Below are positions 1-4,594 of a stretch of 6,160 bases of DNA, in pieces. The DNA is from Gammaproteobacteria bacterium. Lineage in GTDB: Bacteria > Pseudomonadota > Gammaproteobacteria > Diplorickettsiales > Diplorickettsiaceae. How positions within the stretch are numbered: position 1 is the stretch's first letter; every line of letters begins with the position of its first letter. The DNA lies in assembly GCA_013288455.1 (NCBI GenBank), contig JABDBU010000040.1, positions 1 to 6,160 of the forward strand, written 5' to 3'. The position numbers and the translations under genes are program-made. The notes below the pieces were generated by a model that worked only from the letters and a program-made list of their open reading frames with translations, was not told where the DNA came from and made no database searches.

Positions 1-491
1 ATTCATTACCTACCACCACGACATCTACTACCGCAGATTTTGATGCAGAAAAAATGTCTGAAATATCTGAAAAGTTTGCACGCGCAATGTCTAGCCATTC
101 TCCTCTGCGTCCCGCTTATCGCGATCTACCTAATCTTAGAGGCGGAAGTGGCTCAAGCGGAGATGATGGACTCAAGGCAGCGGCAGTAGGCGGTGCGATG
201 ATAGCACAAGGAGCAGCTGCAACGGCAGCTGCAACAAGCTCTACTACAACGGTCGTAACAGCTGGCGCAGCATCAACAACCACTTCTTATACTGCTACAG
301 CGGCTGCAATAGGGAGCGCTGCTCTTGTGATAGGAGCACACGTATTTTTCATTGGAGTAACTGCCTATGCGATTGGAGAAGGGATTAGCTATTTATTTTC
401 ATCAACACCAAGTCAACCTACTCCAAAAGCTCCTAATATCCCTAATTTGGGGAGCAGTAGCAATAGTCCAAACCCAAAAAAAACCAGATGA
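1..491 (+). CDS. C-terminal part of an unidentified protein with a hydrophobic Ala/Thr-rich region (5' partial); probable N-terminal carrier of the downstream toxin domain
   Basis: The reading frame is open from base 3 to the TGA at 489-491 with no stop upstream, so the gene starts outside the window. The ATG at 54 has no clear Shine-Dalgarno and is probably internal. Numbered from that Met, the visible product has a polar stretch (1-38) with a Gly/Ser linker (30-37), a long Ala/Thr-rich segment (40-90), a strongly hydrophobic stretch (about 83-115) that could be one or two membrane helices, and a Pro/Asn/Ser-rich tail ending in Lys-Lys-Thr-Arg. I do not recognise the family. The stop overlaps the start of a colicin E3-type nuclease domain, and in polymorphic toxins a hydrophobic or linker region often precedes the C-terminal toxin domain. 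I infer that this is, or recently was, the delivery part of that toxin. An A8 tract just before the stop would allow fusion by a -1 slip. Confidence 0.7.
   Translation, partial: SLPTTTTSTTADFDAEKMSEISEKFARAMSSHSPLRPAYRDLPNLRGGSGSSGDDGLKAAAVGGAMIAQGAAATAAATSSTTTVVTAGAASTTTSYTATAAAIGSAALVIGAHVFFIGVTAYAIGEGISYLFSSTPSQPTPKAPNIPNLGSSSNSPNPKKTR
476..483 (+). other. A8 homopolymer: possible -1 frameshift (slippery) site or indel joining carrier and toxin domain
   Basis: Eight consecutive A residues lie 6 bases before the upstream stop codon. In the upstream frame they read A_AAA_AAA, a canonical -1 slippery heptamer (476-482). After a -1 slip the codons AAC, CAG, ATG follow with no stop, leading straight into the nuclease domain. 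A single extra A would have the same effect. I saw no obvious downstream stem-loop stimulator, so transcriptional slippage, a recent one-base deletion or a homopolymer sequencing error are equally possible. Confidence 0.55.
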
Positions 492-772
492 ACCAAAAAA
501 AGCGAAAAACTAACGAACTCCAGCGCACTGAAGCAATGAAAAAGATTAAAGAAAATTATAGATACGACAATCAGACAAAATTATATAAACTAAAGGATAA
601 TGGTAAAGCTATAAAGTGCACTCGCACAGGTAAAACAGTTGAAAACGTAAAATGGGATAGTGCTCATGGTGATATTGAGGCGCTCAATGGTAAATTTAAA
701 CATATGGGATCATTGGATCCAGAAACATTTGAGATGTATAAAGGGCCTGTAAAGAACAGGATTGAACTATGA
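488..772 (+). CDS. Colicin E3-type cytotoxic ribonuclease domain (16S rRNA-cleaving toxin)
   Basis: A 94-residue basic protein. Its C-terminal half matches the colicin E3 catalytic domain as I remember it: Trp-Asp-Ser-x-His-Gly-x-x-Glu, then His-x-Gly-Ser-x-Asp-Pro-x-Thr, then Lys-Gly-Pro and Asn-Arg-Ile. Asp57, His60, Glu64 and Arg91 line up with the E3 catalytic residues Asp510, His513, Glu517 and Arg545, with only one residue missing in the loop before Arg91. In that family the enzyme cuts 16S rRNA in the decoding centre, between A1493 and G1494, and stops translation. The length is that of one E3 nuclease domain, with no translocation or receptor-binding parts, so delivery must come from elsewhere. 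The ATG overlaps the upstream stop (ATGA) and has no Shine-Dalgarno at normal distance; the nearest purine run, GGGGAG, ends 33 bases upstream. Translation must therefore be coupled or arise by frameshift from the upstream gene. The N-terminal 25 residues are Lys/Arg-rich. The next gene overlaps by ATGA and is the candidate immunity gene. Confidence 0.85.
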   Translation: MNQKKRKTNELQRTEAMKKIKENYRYDNQTKLYKLKDNGKAIKCTRTGKTVENVKWDSAHGDIEALNGKFKHMGSLDPETFEMYKGPVKNRIEL

Positions 773-1113
773 GAAAACATAACATAAAAGATGACCCCTG
801 CTATTGTAACCAAAATATCGATTATGTTGCTTGTTGTGAGACTCTTTACGAATTTCTCAACGATTGCAAAGTTGGCCTTAAGTACGACAGGGCAAATCGT
901 ATGATTTCTATTCTTATTGCTCGCAATATGGGCCGACAGGGAATTTATAATTGCCCATGGTGTGGATTTAAGTTGCCGCCAATCCTGAGTGATGAACGGG
1001 ACGATATACTGGAACGTGACTTCGGCGTTGAAAATTACATGGACAAGGATCAGTTAGCTAAAATACCCGCTGAGTTCTTAACCGATGAATGGTGGAAAAA
1101 GCGAGGTTTGTAA
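769..1113 (+). CDS. Small Cys-rich protein with a CPWCG motif, candidate immunity protein for the E3-type nuclease
   Basis: A 114-residue protein that starts inside the nuclease stop codon (ATGA overlap). Its Shine-Dalgarno, CAGGA at 757-761, lies 7 bases ahead within the toxin gene. Cysteines at 11, 13, 22, 23, 33, 62 and 65 include Cys-Tyr-Cys near the start and Cys-Pro-Trp-Cys-Gly (62-66), a knuckle typical of zinc ligands. The C-terminal part has Lys-Leu-Pro-x6-Glu/Arg-rich spacing and ends in Asp-Glu-Trp-Trp-Lys. This resembles, from memory and unchecked, the small DUF6980-type proteins (CPWCG knuckle, acidic middle, terminal Trp-Trp). It is not similar to the known colicin E3/cloacin immunity protein. 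The immunity assignment rests on position, overlap and size, not on homology. An alternative is a small metal-binding protein of unrelated role. Confidence 0.6.
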   Translation: MRKHNIKDDPCYCNQNIDYVACCETLYEFLNDCKVGLKYDRANRMISILIARNMGRQGIYNCPWCGFKLPPILSDERDDILERDFGVENYMDKDQLAKIPAEFLTDEWWKKRGL

Positions 1114-1205
1114 ATCATCATCTCCTAGTTGCATTAGCCAACTTATCCTAACGACATCAACGAACTCAAGTGGTAAAACTGCAACCACCTATACAAAGAA
1201 GTTCT

Positions 1206-1211
1206 AAGGAG
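1206..1211 (+). promoter_or_regulatory. Ribosome binding site AAGGAG fixing a GTG start
   Basis: AAGGAG ends 5 bases before GTG at 1217. The overlapping ATG at 1215 is followed at once by TGA, so GTG is the only usable start for the next gene and its protein begins Met-Asn-Asp-Phe-Asp, matching the paralogue downstream (Met-Glu-Asp-Phe-Asp). Confidence 0.7.
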
Positions 1212-1216
1212 TAAAT

Positions 1217-1492
1217 GTGAATGATTTCGATAAAGTTATGAAAGGTAATGTGACTGGGTGGACTGCTTATTTGGCCCTACAGCGAGTTCTTATGCGTTGG
1301 TGTGAGATATCGGGTAACGAGTATGCCGAGTGGCTTTACCAGTCATTGATGACTGATCCTGCCCTCATGGACGATTGGGCTGATTCGCTCAAAGAAGCTA
1401 TCGAAGAACGAGGAGAAGGAAACGCGTCACAAGCCTTTAACACTAAATTCCCCTTACCTGAGGAGTTTTTAAAGAAGTATCGAAAAGAATAA
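1217..1492 (+). CDS. Small acidic hypothetical protein, first copy of a tandem paralogous pair
   Basis: A 91-residue soluble protein with no signal peptide or membrane segment, GTG start and strong ribosome binding site. I do not recognise the family. Conserved features shared with the next gene are Gly14-Trp15-Thr-Ala-Tyr, Arg-Trp at 27-28, Asn-Glu-Tyr-Ala-Glu-Trp (34-39), Thr-Asp-Pro-Ala-Leu-Met (46-51) and Glu-Glu-Arg-Gly-Glu (63-67). It is rich in Trp, Asp and Glu with net negative charge (about 16 acidic against 11 basic residues). It lies 103 bases after the candidate immunity gene. Small acidic proteins that follow a basic nuclease toxin are often immunity proteins, so an additional or orphan immunity role is a reasonable but unproven inference. 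Confidence 0.75.
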   Translation: MNDFDKVMKGNVTGWTAYLALQRVLMRWCEISGNEYAEWLYQSLMTDPALMDDWADSLKEAIEERGEGNASQAFNTKFPLPEEFLKKYRKE

Positions 1493-1572
1493 GATCTCCT
1501 CCTAATCTGAAGCTCTACGGGCTTCGGGTATTATGGTGCCGTTAGTAGTAAACGTAATTAAGCGAGGAATCT

Positions 1573-1872
1573 ATGGAAGATTTTGATAAATATATGAAGG
1601 GCGATGTCACCGGTTGGACCGCATACCTGGCGCTCCAAAGGGTACTAATGCGATGGCATGCTATATCTGGGAACGAGTATGCAGAATGGCTTTATACGAG
1701 CCTTATGACTGATCCTGCACTTATGGAGGACTGGGCATTATCGCTGAAAGAAGCTATCGAAGAACGAGGAGAACATAATCAAGAGCAAGCATTTGATACT
1801 GAATTTCCAATTTCTTACAAGAGATTGACGAAAGAAGAGCTCGACCAAGAAAGAAAAAAACAATCCTCCTAA
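1573..1872 (+). CDS. Small acidic hypothetical protein, second copy of the tandem paralogous pair
   Basis: A 99-residue protein with GAGGA (1564-1568) 4 bases before its ATG. Over the first 79 residues it matches the preceding gene at 66 positions (about 84%) with no gaps. The C-terminal tails are unrelated; this one is longer and Lys/Glu/Gln-rich. The DNA differs at many third codon positions in the first half, while the segment encoding Lys-Glu-Ala-Ile-Glu-Glu-Arg-Gly-Glu is almost identical, so the duplication is old or the copies arrived separately and protein sequence is under selection. It is more acidic than copy one (about 20 acidic, 12 basic). Function unknown; possible immunity protein by context. 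Hairpins that could end transcription follow at 1914-1991. Confidence 0.75.
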   Translation: MEDFDKYMKGDVTGWTAYLALQRVLMRWHAISGNEYAEWLYTSLMTDPALMEDWALSLKEAIEERGEHNQEQAFDTEFPISYKRLTKEELDQERKKQSS

Positions 1873-1896
1873 GTGCCTCTGTGGCTAGTGATTAAC

Positions 1897-1913
1897 TGAG
1901 ACATTGCATATAA
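1897..1913 (+). repeat. Direct repeat, left copy (TGAGACATTGCATATAA)
   Basis: This 17-base sequence recurs at 2223-2240 with one extra T after TGAGAC. The match is too long to be expected by chance in 6 kb. The two copies bracket a 309-base block of hairpins. Confidence 0.55.
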
Positions 1914-1960
1914 TCGATCACTATAGATTCTCAAAAATCTATAGTGATCGACGATCTTTT
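1914..1960 (+). terminator. Perfect 16-bp hairpin after the paralogous pair, possible terminator
   Basis: Arms 1914-1929 and 1936-1951 are perfectly complementary with a 6-base loop (CTCAAA). Four T residues follow at 1957-1960 after a 5-base gap. The stem is AT-rich and the T run is short and offset, so it is an imperfect intrinsic terminator. The perfect symmetry also fits a protein-binding palindrome or the end of a small mobile element. Confidence 0.5.
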
Positions 1961-1963
1961 GAG

Positions 1964-1991
1964 CATACTATAAAAGTATGTTCTTCTTTTT
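1964..1991 (+). terminator. Short hairpin with T-rich tail, weak second terminator
   Basis: CATACT (1964-1969) pairs with AGTATG (1975-1980) across a 5-base loop and is followed by a T-rich run (1981-1991). It lies in tandem with the 16-bp hairpin, downstream of the + strand cluster. The stem is only 6 bp and AT-rich. Confidence 0.35.
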
Positions 1992-2096
1992 GGGTATTGG
2001 TTTTACAGTTTTACCGTGCATGTATTGCGATAGTGCTTCATGCATGACCCCTCCTACCGTTAACTCGTCTCAAATACATAAGAACTGTCTGGGCGC

Positions 2097-2131
2097 AAAA
2101 AAACCACTCGCCTCGCGCGAAGGCGGGTTTT
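2097..2131 (-). terminator. Intrinsic terminator, mainly for the - strand gene at 2245-2712
   Basis: Arms 2106-2113 and 2121-2128 (ACTCGCCT / AGGCGGGT, one G-T pair) close a 7-base CG-rich loop. On the - strand the stem is followed by a run of seven T (complement of A at 2097-2103), the classical layout. On the + strand only three or four T follow. Confidence 0.65.
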
Positions 2132-2152
2132 AAACTAGTTTTTCTACACAAC

Positions 2153-2201
2153 AAAAAACCCATGTCTGACATTTTCAGTCAAACATGGGTTGAATTTTTT
2201 T
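2153..2201. terminator. Bidirectional intrinsic terminator between convergent genes
   Basis: AACCCATGT (2157-2165) pairs with ACATGGGTT (2183-2191). Inside, after one C/A mismatch, TGAC (2167-2170) pairs with GTCA (2178-2181) around a 7-base loop. Six A precede and partly enter the stem (2153-2158), giving a T run on the - strand, and seven T (2195-2201) follow on the + strand. It is well placed to stop transcription of the - strand gene ending at 2245 and of + strand transcripts. Confidence 0.75.
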
Positions 2202-2222
2202 AAACGATTTGTCAGATCAAGT

Positions 2223-2240
2223 TGAGACTATTGCATATAA
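2223..2240 (+). repeat. Direct repeat, right copy (TGAGACTATTGCATATAA)
   Basis: Matches 1897-1913 except for one inserted T. It ends 4 bases before the stop codon of the - strand membrane-protein gene. Confidence 0.55.
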
Positions 2241-2244
2241 CCGT

Positions 2245-2712
2245 TTACCTTCCTACTACGTTAATAACGCCCATTATTGCAGTCGGGATCAATATTAGGC
2301 TCCCTATTGCAGGCCAACCAACAATTTTATTAAAGTCTTTTTTGCTGGTTAAGAATAAACTCCAATGCTCTTTTGCCTTTTTCTCTTGCTCTGGAGAAAG
2401 ATCTGAGGGAATATCCATCCTGTAATGCTCTCCTGTCACTAAATAATTAAATTCAAATGTAGTTTTTGATACTTTATACACCTTAATACCCATCGCATTA
2501 AGAATTTTGAGATGGCGATCGGCTTCTTTGCCTGCTTGCAACCCTTTTTTTAAATCTTTGTATGCTAACCAAGCACAAATAGCTGCCGCTACTGTACAAA
2601 TCACGGCAACATCGTATCTGGGAGAGGAAGAGTATTGAGAAGGCAGTATATACAGAGTATTTAGGACTAATGCGAAAATTAAGATTTTTTTTAACATTTT
2701 TAAAAATTCCAT
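2245..2712 (-). CDS. Small membrane protein of unknown function, three predicted helices
   Basis: A 155-residue protein. Hydrophobic segments lie at about 8-24, 34-51 and 130-153. A charged region of about 75 residues (52-129) lies between helices two and three, with Lys-Lys-Gly-Leu, a Phe-Glu-Phe-Asn-Tyr stretch and a Glu/Lys-rich helix (about 105-118). The first hydrophobic stretch could act as an uncleaved signal anchor. I recognise no family. The start at 2712 has only a distant purine run (AGGATAGG, centred about 15 bases upstream); Met6 at 2697 is an alternative start. Two terminators follow its stop. It is on the same strand as the ankyrin gene, separated by a repeat, so a shared transcript is possible but not evident. 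Confidence 0.65.
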   Translation of the reverse strand: MEFLKMLKKILIFALVLNTLYILPSQYSSSPRYDVAVICTVAAAICAWLAYKDLKKGLQAGKEADRHLKILNAMGIKVYKVSKTTFEFNYLVTGEHYRMDIPSDLSPEQEKKAKEHWSLFLTSKKDFNKIVGWPAIGSLILIPTAIMGVINVVGR

Positions 2713-2766
2713 TAAAAAAGGCGCCTATCCTCGACTATTATAGAAAAAATATGGGCTATTCACCAG

Positions 2767-2833
2767 CCTGCCCTTCGACATGTCCGATCGTAGCCTCTGG
2801 CGAAGTCGGAAGCTCAACGAGCGTAGTAGGACA
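2767..2833 (-). repeat. Intergenic palindromic repeat, same family as the copies near the tRNAs
   Basis: Read on the - strand it begins CCTACTACGC (2830-2821) and ends near GGGCAGG (2773-2767). The same two ends flank the repeat at 4594-4637. TGTCC (2781-2785) and GGACA (2829-2833) are inverted, and an inner GCTC-AAC-GAGC hairpin lies at 2812-2822. It fills the gap between two - strand genes and begins 4 bases after the ankyrin stop codon, so it will be in that gene's transcript. Confidence 0.55.
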
Positions 2834-2836
2834 CTT

Positions 2837-3571
2837 TTAGTCAACCCACTCAGAATCTTCTTCAAGAACGATCTGGCGGATTTTATTGGCCGTTGATCCC
2901 GTAACTAAATAAGCCTCTAAAACATCATGTGCGAAAGTACCCTTGGTTACCTCTAATGGAGTTTCACCTTGTTTATTTGCTTTGTTAACTGCACCCTTTT
3001 TTAATAAAACAGCTATGGTCTTAATACCAAAATAACCTCCGACATTATTTTTACAAGCCACTAACAACGGTGTCTCGCCATTATTATCTGCTTTGTTAAC
3101 ATCTATGTCTGGCACCGCAAGCAGTTCGACTACAGCGTACGGACTTCTTTTACAAGCAACCAACAGTGGCGTTTCACCGTTATTATTTGCTTGGTTGATA
3201 TCTATGCTTGGAACAGCAAGTAATTTTTTTATCATTTCATAAAATCTAAGTTCGCAAGCCGCTAATAATGGTGTAATTCCATCCGCATCTGATTGGTTAA
3301 TATTTATAGCCAACGAACCATCGGGTTTTTTAAGACTTAACAACTCTTCCAGCATCAAAATAAGATGTTTTCTTACAGCTATCATCTCGGGAGTCCAACA
3401 ACTAACATCTATGCCAGCTTCTTTGAATAATTTTTGTACAGTTGCAAGCGCACCAATCCCGCCTTCTCTAAAAGCCTTATGCATTTCGTTTTCTAAAGTC
3501 GTTGTCGGGGCACTCGCACAAGCGGCAACATTGGCACAAATAATAAAGCACACTATAAATAATTTTTCCAT
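2837..3571 (-). CDS. Exported ankyrin-repeat protein, possible lipoprotein or secreted effector
   Basis: A 244-residue protein starting with a signal peptide: Lys3, hydrophobic core 4-17, then Val-Ala-Ala-Cys (15-18), which fits a lipobox with Cys18 as the lipidated residue; cleavage after Ala-Cys-Ala by signal peptidase I is the alternative. Residues about 25-90 are helical and unassigned. Four ankyrin units follow, each with a Gly-x-Thr-Pro-Leu core; Thr-Pro is at 100-101, 134-135, 167-168 and 204-205, spacing 34, 33 and 37 against the usual 33. Units two and three are nearly the same (Asn-Asn-Gly-Glu-Thr-Pro-Leu-Leu-Val-Ala-Cys), showing recent internal duplication. Ankyrin repeats bind proteins, and in host-associated bacteria they are common in effectors; no enzyme domain is visible. 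AAGGA stands 6 bases before the ATG, and a -10-like TATACT lies upstream. Confidence 0.85.
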   Translation of the reverse strand: MEKLFIVCFIICANVAACASAPTTTLENEMHKAFREGGIGALATVQKLFKEAGIDVSCWTPEMIAVRKHLILMLEELLSLKKPDGSLAININQSDADGITPLLAACELRFYEMIKKLLAVPSIDINQANNNGETPLLVACKRSPYAVVELLAVPDIDVNKADNNGETPLLVACKNNVGGYFGIKTIAVLLKKGAVNKANKQGETPLEVTKGTFAHDVLEAYLVTGSTANKIRQIVLEEDSEWVD

Positions 3572-3608
3572 GGATTATCCTTGACTTGAAGGTTGATTTC
3601 TATGAAAC

Positions 3609-3614
3609 AGTATA
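3609..3614 (-). promoter_or_regulatory. Possible -10 element of the ankyrin gene
   Basis: TATACT on the - strand, about 38 bases upstream of the start codon. The best -35 candidate (TGTTCA, 3636-3631, 16-base spacing) matches only half the consensus, so this is tentative. Confidence 0.35.
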
Positions 3615-3636
3615 CCAAATCCCTTACGTATGAACA

Positions 3637-3666
3637 TTGACTACGCTCCCATATAACCCATACACT
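3637..3666 (+). promoter_or_regulatory. Promoter of the toxin-antitoxin pair
   Basis: TTGACT (3637-3642) and TACACT (3661-3666) are separated by 18 bases and lie 34 bases before the antitoxin start. A 12-bp palindrome begins two bases after the -10. Confidence 0.6.
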
Positions 3667-3667
3667 G

Positions 3668-3679
3668 TAAACATGTTTA
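3668..3679 (+). promoter_or_regulatory. Palindromic candidate operator TAAACATGTTTA
   Basis: A perfect 12-bp palindrome at the expected transcription start of the toxin-antitoxin promoter. Such modules are usually autorepressed by the antitoxin or the complex; binding here is inferred from position only. Confidence 0.5.
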
Positions 3680-3699
3680 ATTCGTACTGAGGATTTACT

Positions 3700-3909
3700 A
3701 TGCAAGCCATTGAATTTGTTACTCATGTAAAAAATGGCATCATTGAAGTACCAAAAGAATACCTTAAGGTCCTTCAGGATGAATGTAGAATTATTATTCT
3801 CATCGGCACTGATGAACATAAAGCAGTGACTACAAAAAAGAAAAAGCTCACGTCTCTTGAAGTTGACACGAGAGGGTTATTTAATAGAGACGAAGCAAAT
3901 GAGCGATAG
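3700..3909 (+). CDS. Antitoxin of a VapBC-like pair
   Basis: A 69-residue protein with TGAGGA (3688-3693) 6 bases before the ATG. Residues 1-36 have the alternating pattern of a small beta-rich DNA-binding domain: Ile-Glu-Phe, Lys-Asn-Gly-Ile-Ile-x-Val-Pro, then Arg-Ile-Ile-Ile-Leu-Ile. This is like the short antitoxins that precede PIN toxins, with an AbrB/SpoVT-like flavour but not a textbook match. A Lys-rich linker (46-50) and a tail with Asn-Arg-Asp-Glu-Ala-Asn-Glu-Arg (62-69) follow; the tail probably wraps the toxin. The last 11 bases overlap the toxin gene, giving coupled translation. The palindrome in the promoter is a likely autoregulatory site. Confidence 0.75.
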   Translation: MQAIEFVTHVKNGIIEVPKEYLKVLQDECRIIILIGTDEHKAVTTKKKKLTSLEVDTRGLFNRDEANER

Positions 3910-4306
3910 GATCTTTCTTGATACGAATATACTGGTATACGCTCATTCAGATACCGAGCCAATCAAAAGAAAGATTGTAGAAAATATAATCGCGAACAAT
4001 GATAACCTTGTAATCAGCACACAAGTACTCAACGAGTTTATCAATGTGATGCACAAAAAAAGAGGTATACCTTTTAAGACATTGGTTGCAGCGATACGCG
4101 AATTATCAGAAAGCTTTACTGTCGTACAGATCACTGTCCACACTGTTGAGCAGGCATTGAATATAGCTGCACAACATAACTATTCATACTTTGATAGCCT
4201 TATGCTATCAGCAGCGTTAGAACATAATTGCTCTGTTATGTACACAGAAGATATGCACCACACGCACACACTGGATACACTGAAAATACAAAATCCATTT
4301 AAATAA
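3899..4306 (+). CDS. vapC: PIN-domain ribonuclease toxin (VapC family)
   Basis: A 135-residue protein of normal VapC length. Acidic residues expected for Mg2+ binding are present: Asp8 in Phe-Leu-Asp-Thr-Asn, Glu46 in Leu-Asn-Glu-Phe, Asp99 in Tyr-Phe-Asp-Ser, and Glu117-Asp118 in Tyr-Thr-Glu-Asp-Met. The family cleaves specific RNAs, often tRNA or rRNA, and is neutralised by the upstream antitoxin. I chose ATG 3899 over the in-frame ATG at 3857 because it puts the PIN core Asp at residue 8 and overlaps the antitoxin by only 11 bases, the usual arrangement. All key residues are intact, so the toxin looks active. It ends just before a recombinase remnant. Confidence 0.9.
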   Translation: MSDRIFLDTNILVYAHSDTEPIKRKIVENIIANNDNLVISTQVLNEFINVMHKKRGIPFKTLVAAIRELSESFTVVQITVHTVEQALNIAAQHNYSYFDSLMLSAALEHNCSVMYTEDMHHTHTLDTLKIQNPFK

Positions 4307-4317
4307 ATGATGGCCGG

Positions 4318-4575
4318 ATGGCAGTTGCCTGGAACAAGGCTCACTTAACTATAGAACTCGCAAAAAGAGCGTCTGGATTGTACAAATCCGGAAATGTGGA
4401 GCAAAAACGAGCTTTGGTCAGTTTGCTCGTATCGAACTCGGCGTTGAAAGCTGGAAAGATTGATTGGGAGCTGAAAAAACCATATGACCTGGCGCTCATT
4501 TCCAGTAAAACTGGAAACTGGCGTCCCCAAAGGGAGTCGAACCCTTGTTTTCGCCGTGAAAGGGCGACGTCCTAG
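4318..4575 (+). pseudogene. C-terminal remnant of a large serine recombinase
   Basis: The frame is closed by TAA at 4300-4302, and only a short C-terminal piece remains. Residues about 10-60 resemble the tail of large serine recombinases/resolvases as I know them: a helix with Glu-Leu-Ala, Leu-Tyr-Lys-Ser-Gly, Glu-Gln-Lys-Arg, Leu-Val-Ser-Asn, Leu-Lys-x-Gly-Lys-Ile and Lys-Lys-Pro-Tyr-Asp-Leu. The catalytic N-terminal resolvase domain and the zinc-binding middle are absent. The frame then runs on into tRNA-Glu, which is on the other strand. I infer a decayed integrase left at a tRNA insertion site. Homology is recognised by eye and needs a profile search. Confidence 0.6.
4499..4517. other. 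Hairpin next to the tRNA-Glu 3' end
   Basis: TTTCCAGT (4499-4506) and ACTGGAAA (4510-4517) form a perfect 8-bp stem with a 3-base AAA loop, one base from the encoded CCA of tRNA-Glu. No T run follows on the - strand, so it is more likely a processing or recombination landmark than a terminator. Confidence 0.4.
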
Positions 4576-4594
4576 ACCACTAGACGATGGGGAC
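4519..4594 (-). tRNA. trnE: tRNA-Glu (anticodon UUC)
   Basis: On the - strand the acceptor stem GTCCCCA (4594-4588) pairs with TGGGGAC (ending at 4523). Discriminator G is at 4522 and CCA is encoded at 4521-4519. The anticodon loop C-T-TTC-A-C puts TTC at 4560-4558. The T arm carries GGTTCGACTCC. D arm bases GTCTAGTGGTCTAGGAC are typical of bacterial tRNA-Glu. Total 76 bases with CCA. It follows tRNA-Lys on the same strand and is probably co-transcribed with it. Confidence 0.95.

Larger units (their letters stand above)
1873..2244. other. Non-coding block between convergent genes, rich in hairpins
   Basis: I see no convincing gene in these 372 bases. They contain, in order, a perfect -10-like TATAAT (1909-1914), a 16-bp perfect hairpin, a small hairpin followed by a T-rich run, an inverted pair TGCATG/CATGCA (2017-2022, 2039-2044), and two terminators. 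Near-identical direct repeats sit at 1897-1913 and 2223-2240. Confidence 0.6.

Noticed and set aside
769..1113. Assignment as a classical colicin E3/cloacin immunity protein
   Set aside because: The sequence, cysteines and length do not match that family; only context supports immunity.
1217..1872. One broken gene instead of two paralogues
   Set aside because: Each copy has its own start, ribosome binding site and intact reading frame, and they align from the first residue.
2222..2425. Open frame on the + strand antisense to the membrane-protein gene
   Set aside because: No ribosome binding site, overlaps the 3' end of a better - strand gene and begins in the direct repeat.
3857..3898. Upstream in-frame ATG as the VapC start
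   Set aside because: It would add 14 residues unlike the family and overlap the antitoxin by 53 bases; the ATG at 3899 gives the normal PIN N-terminus.
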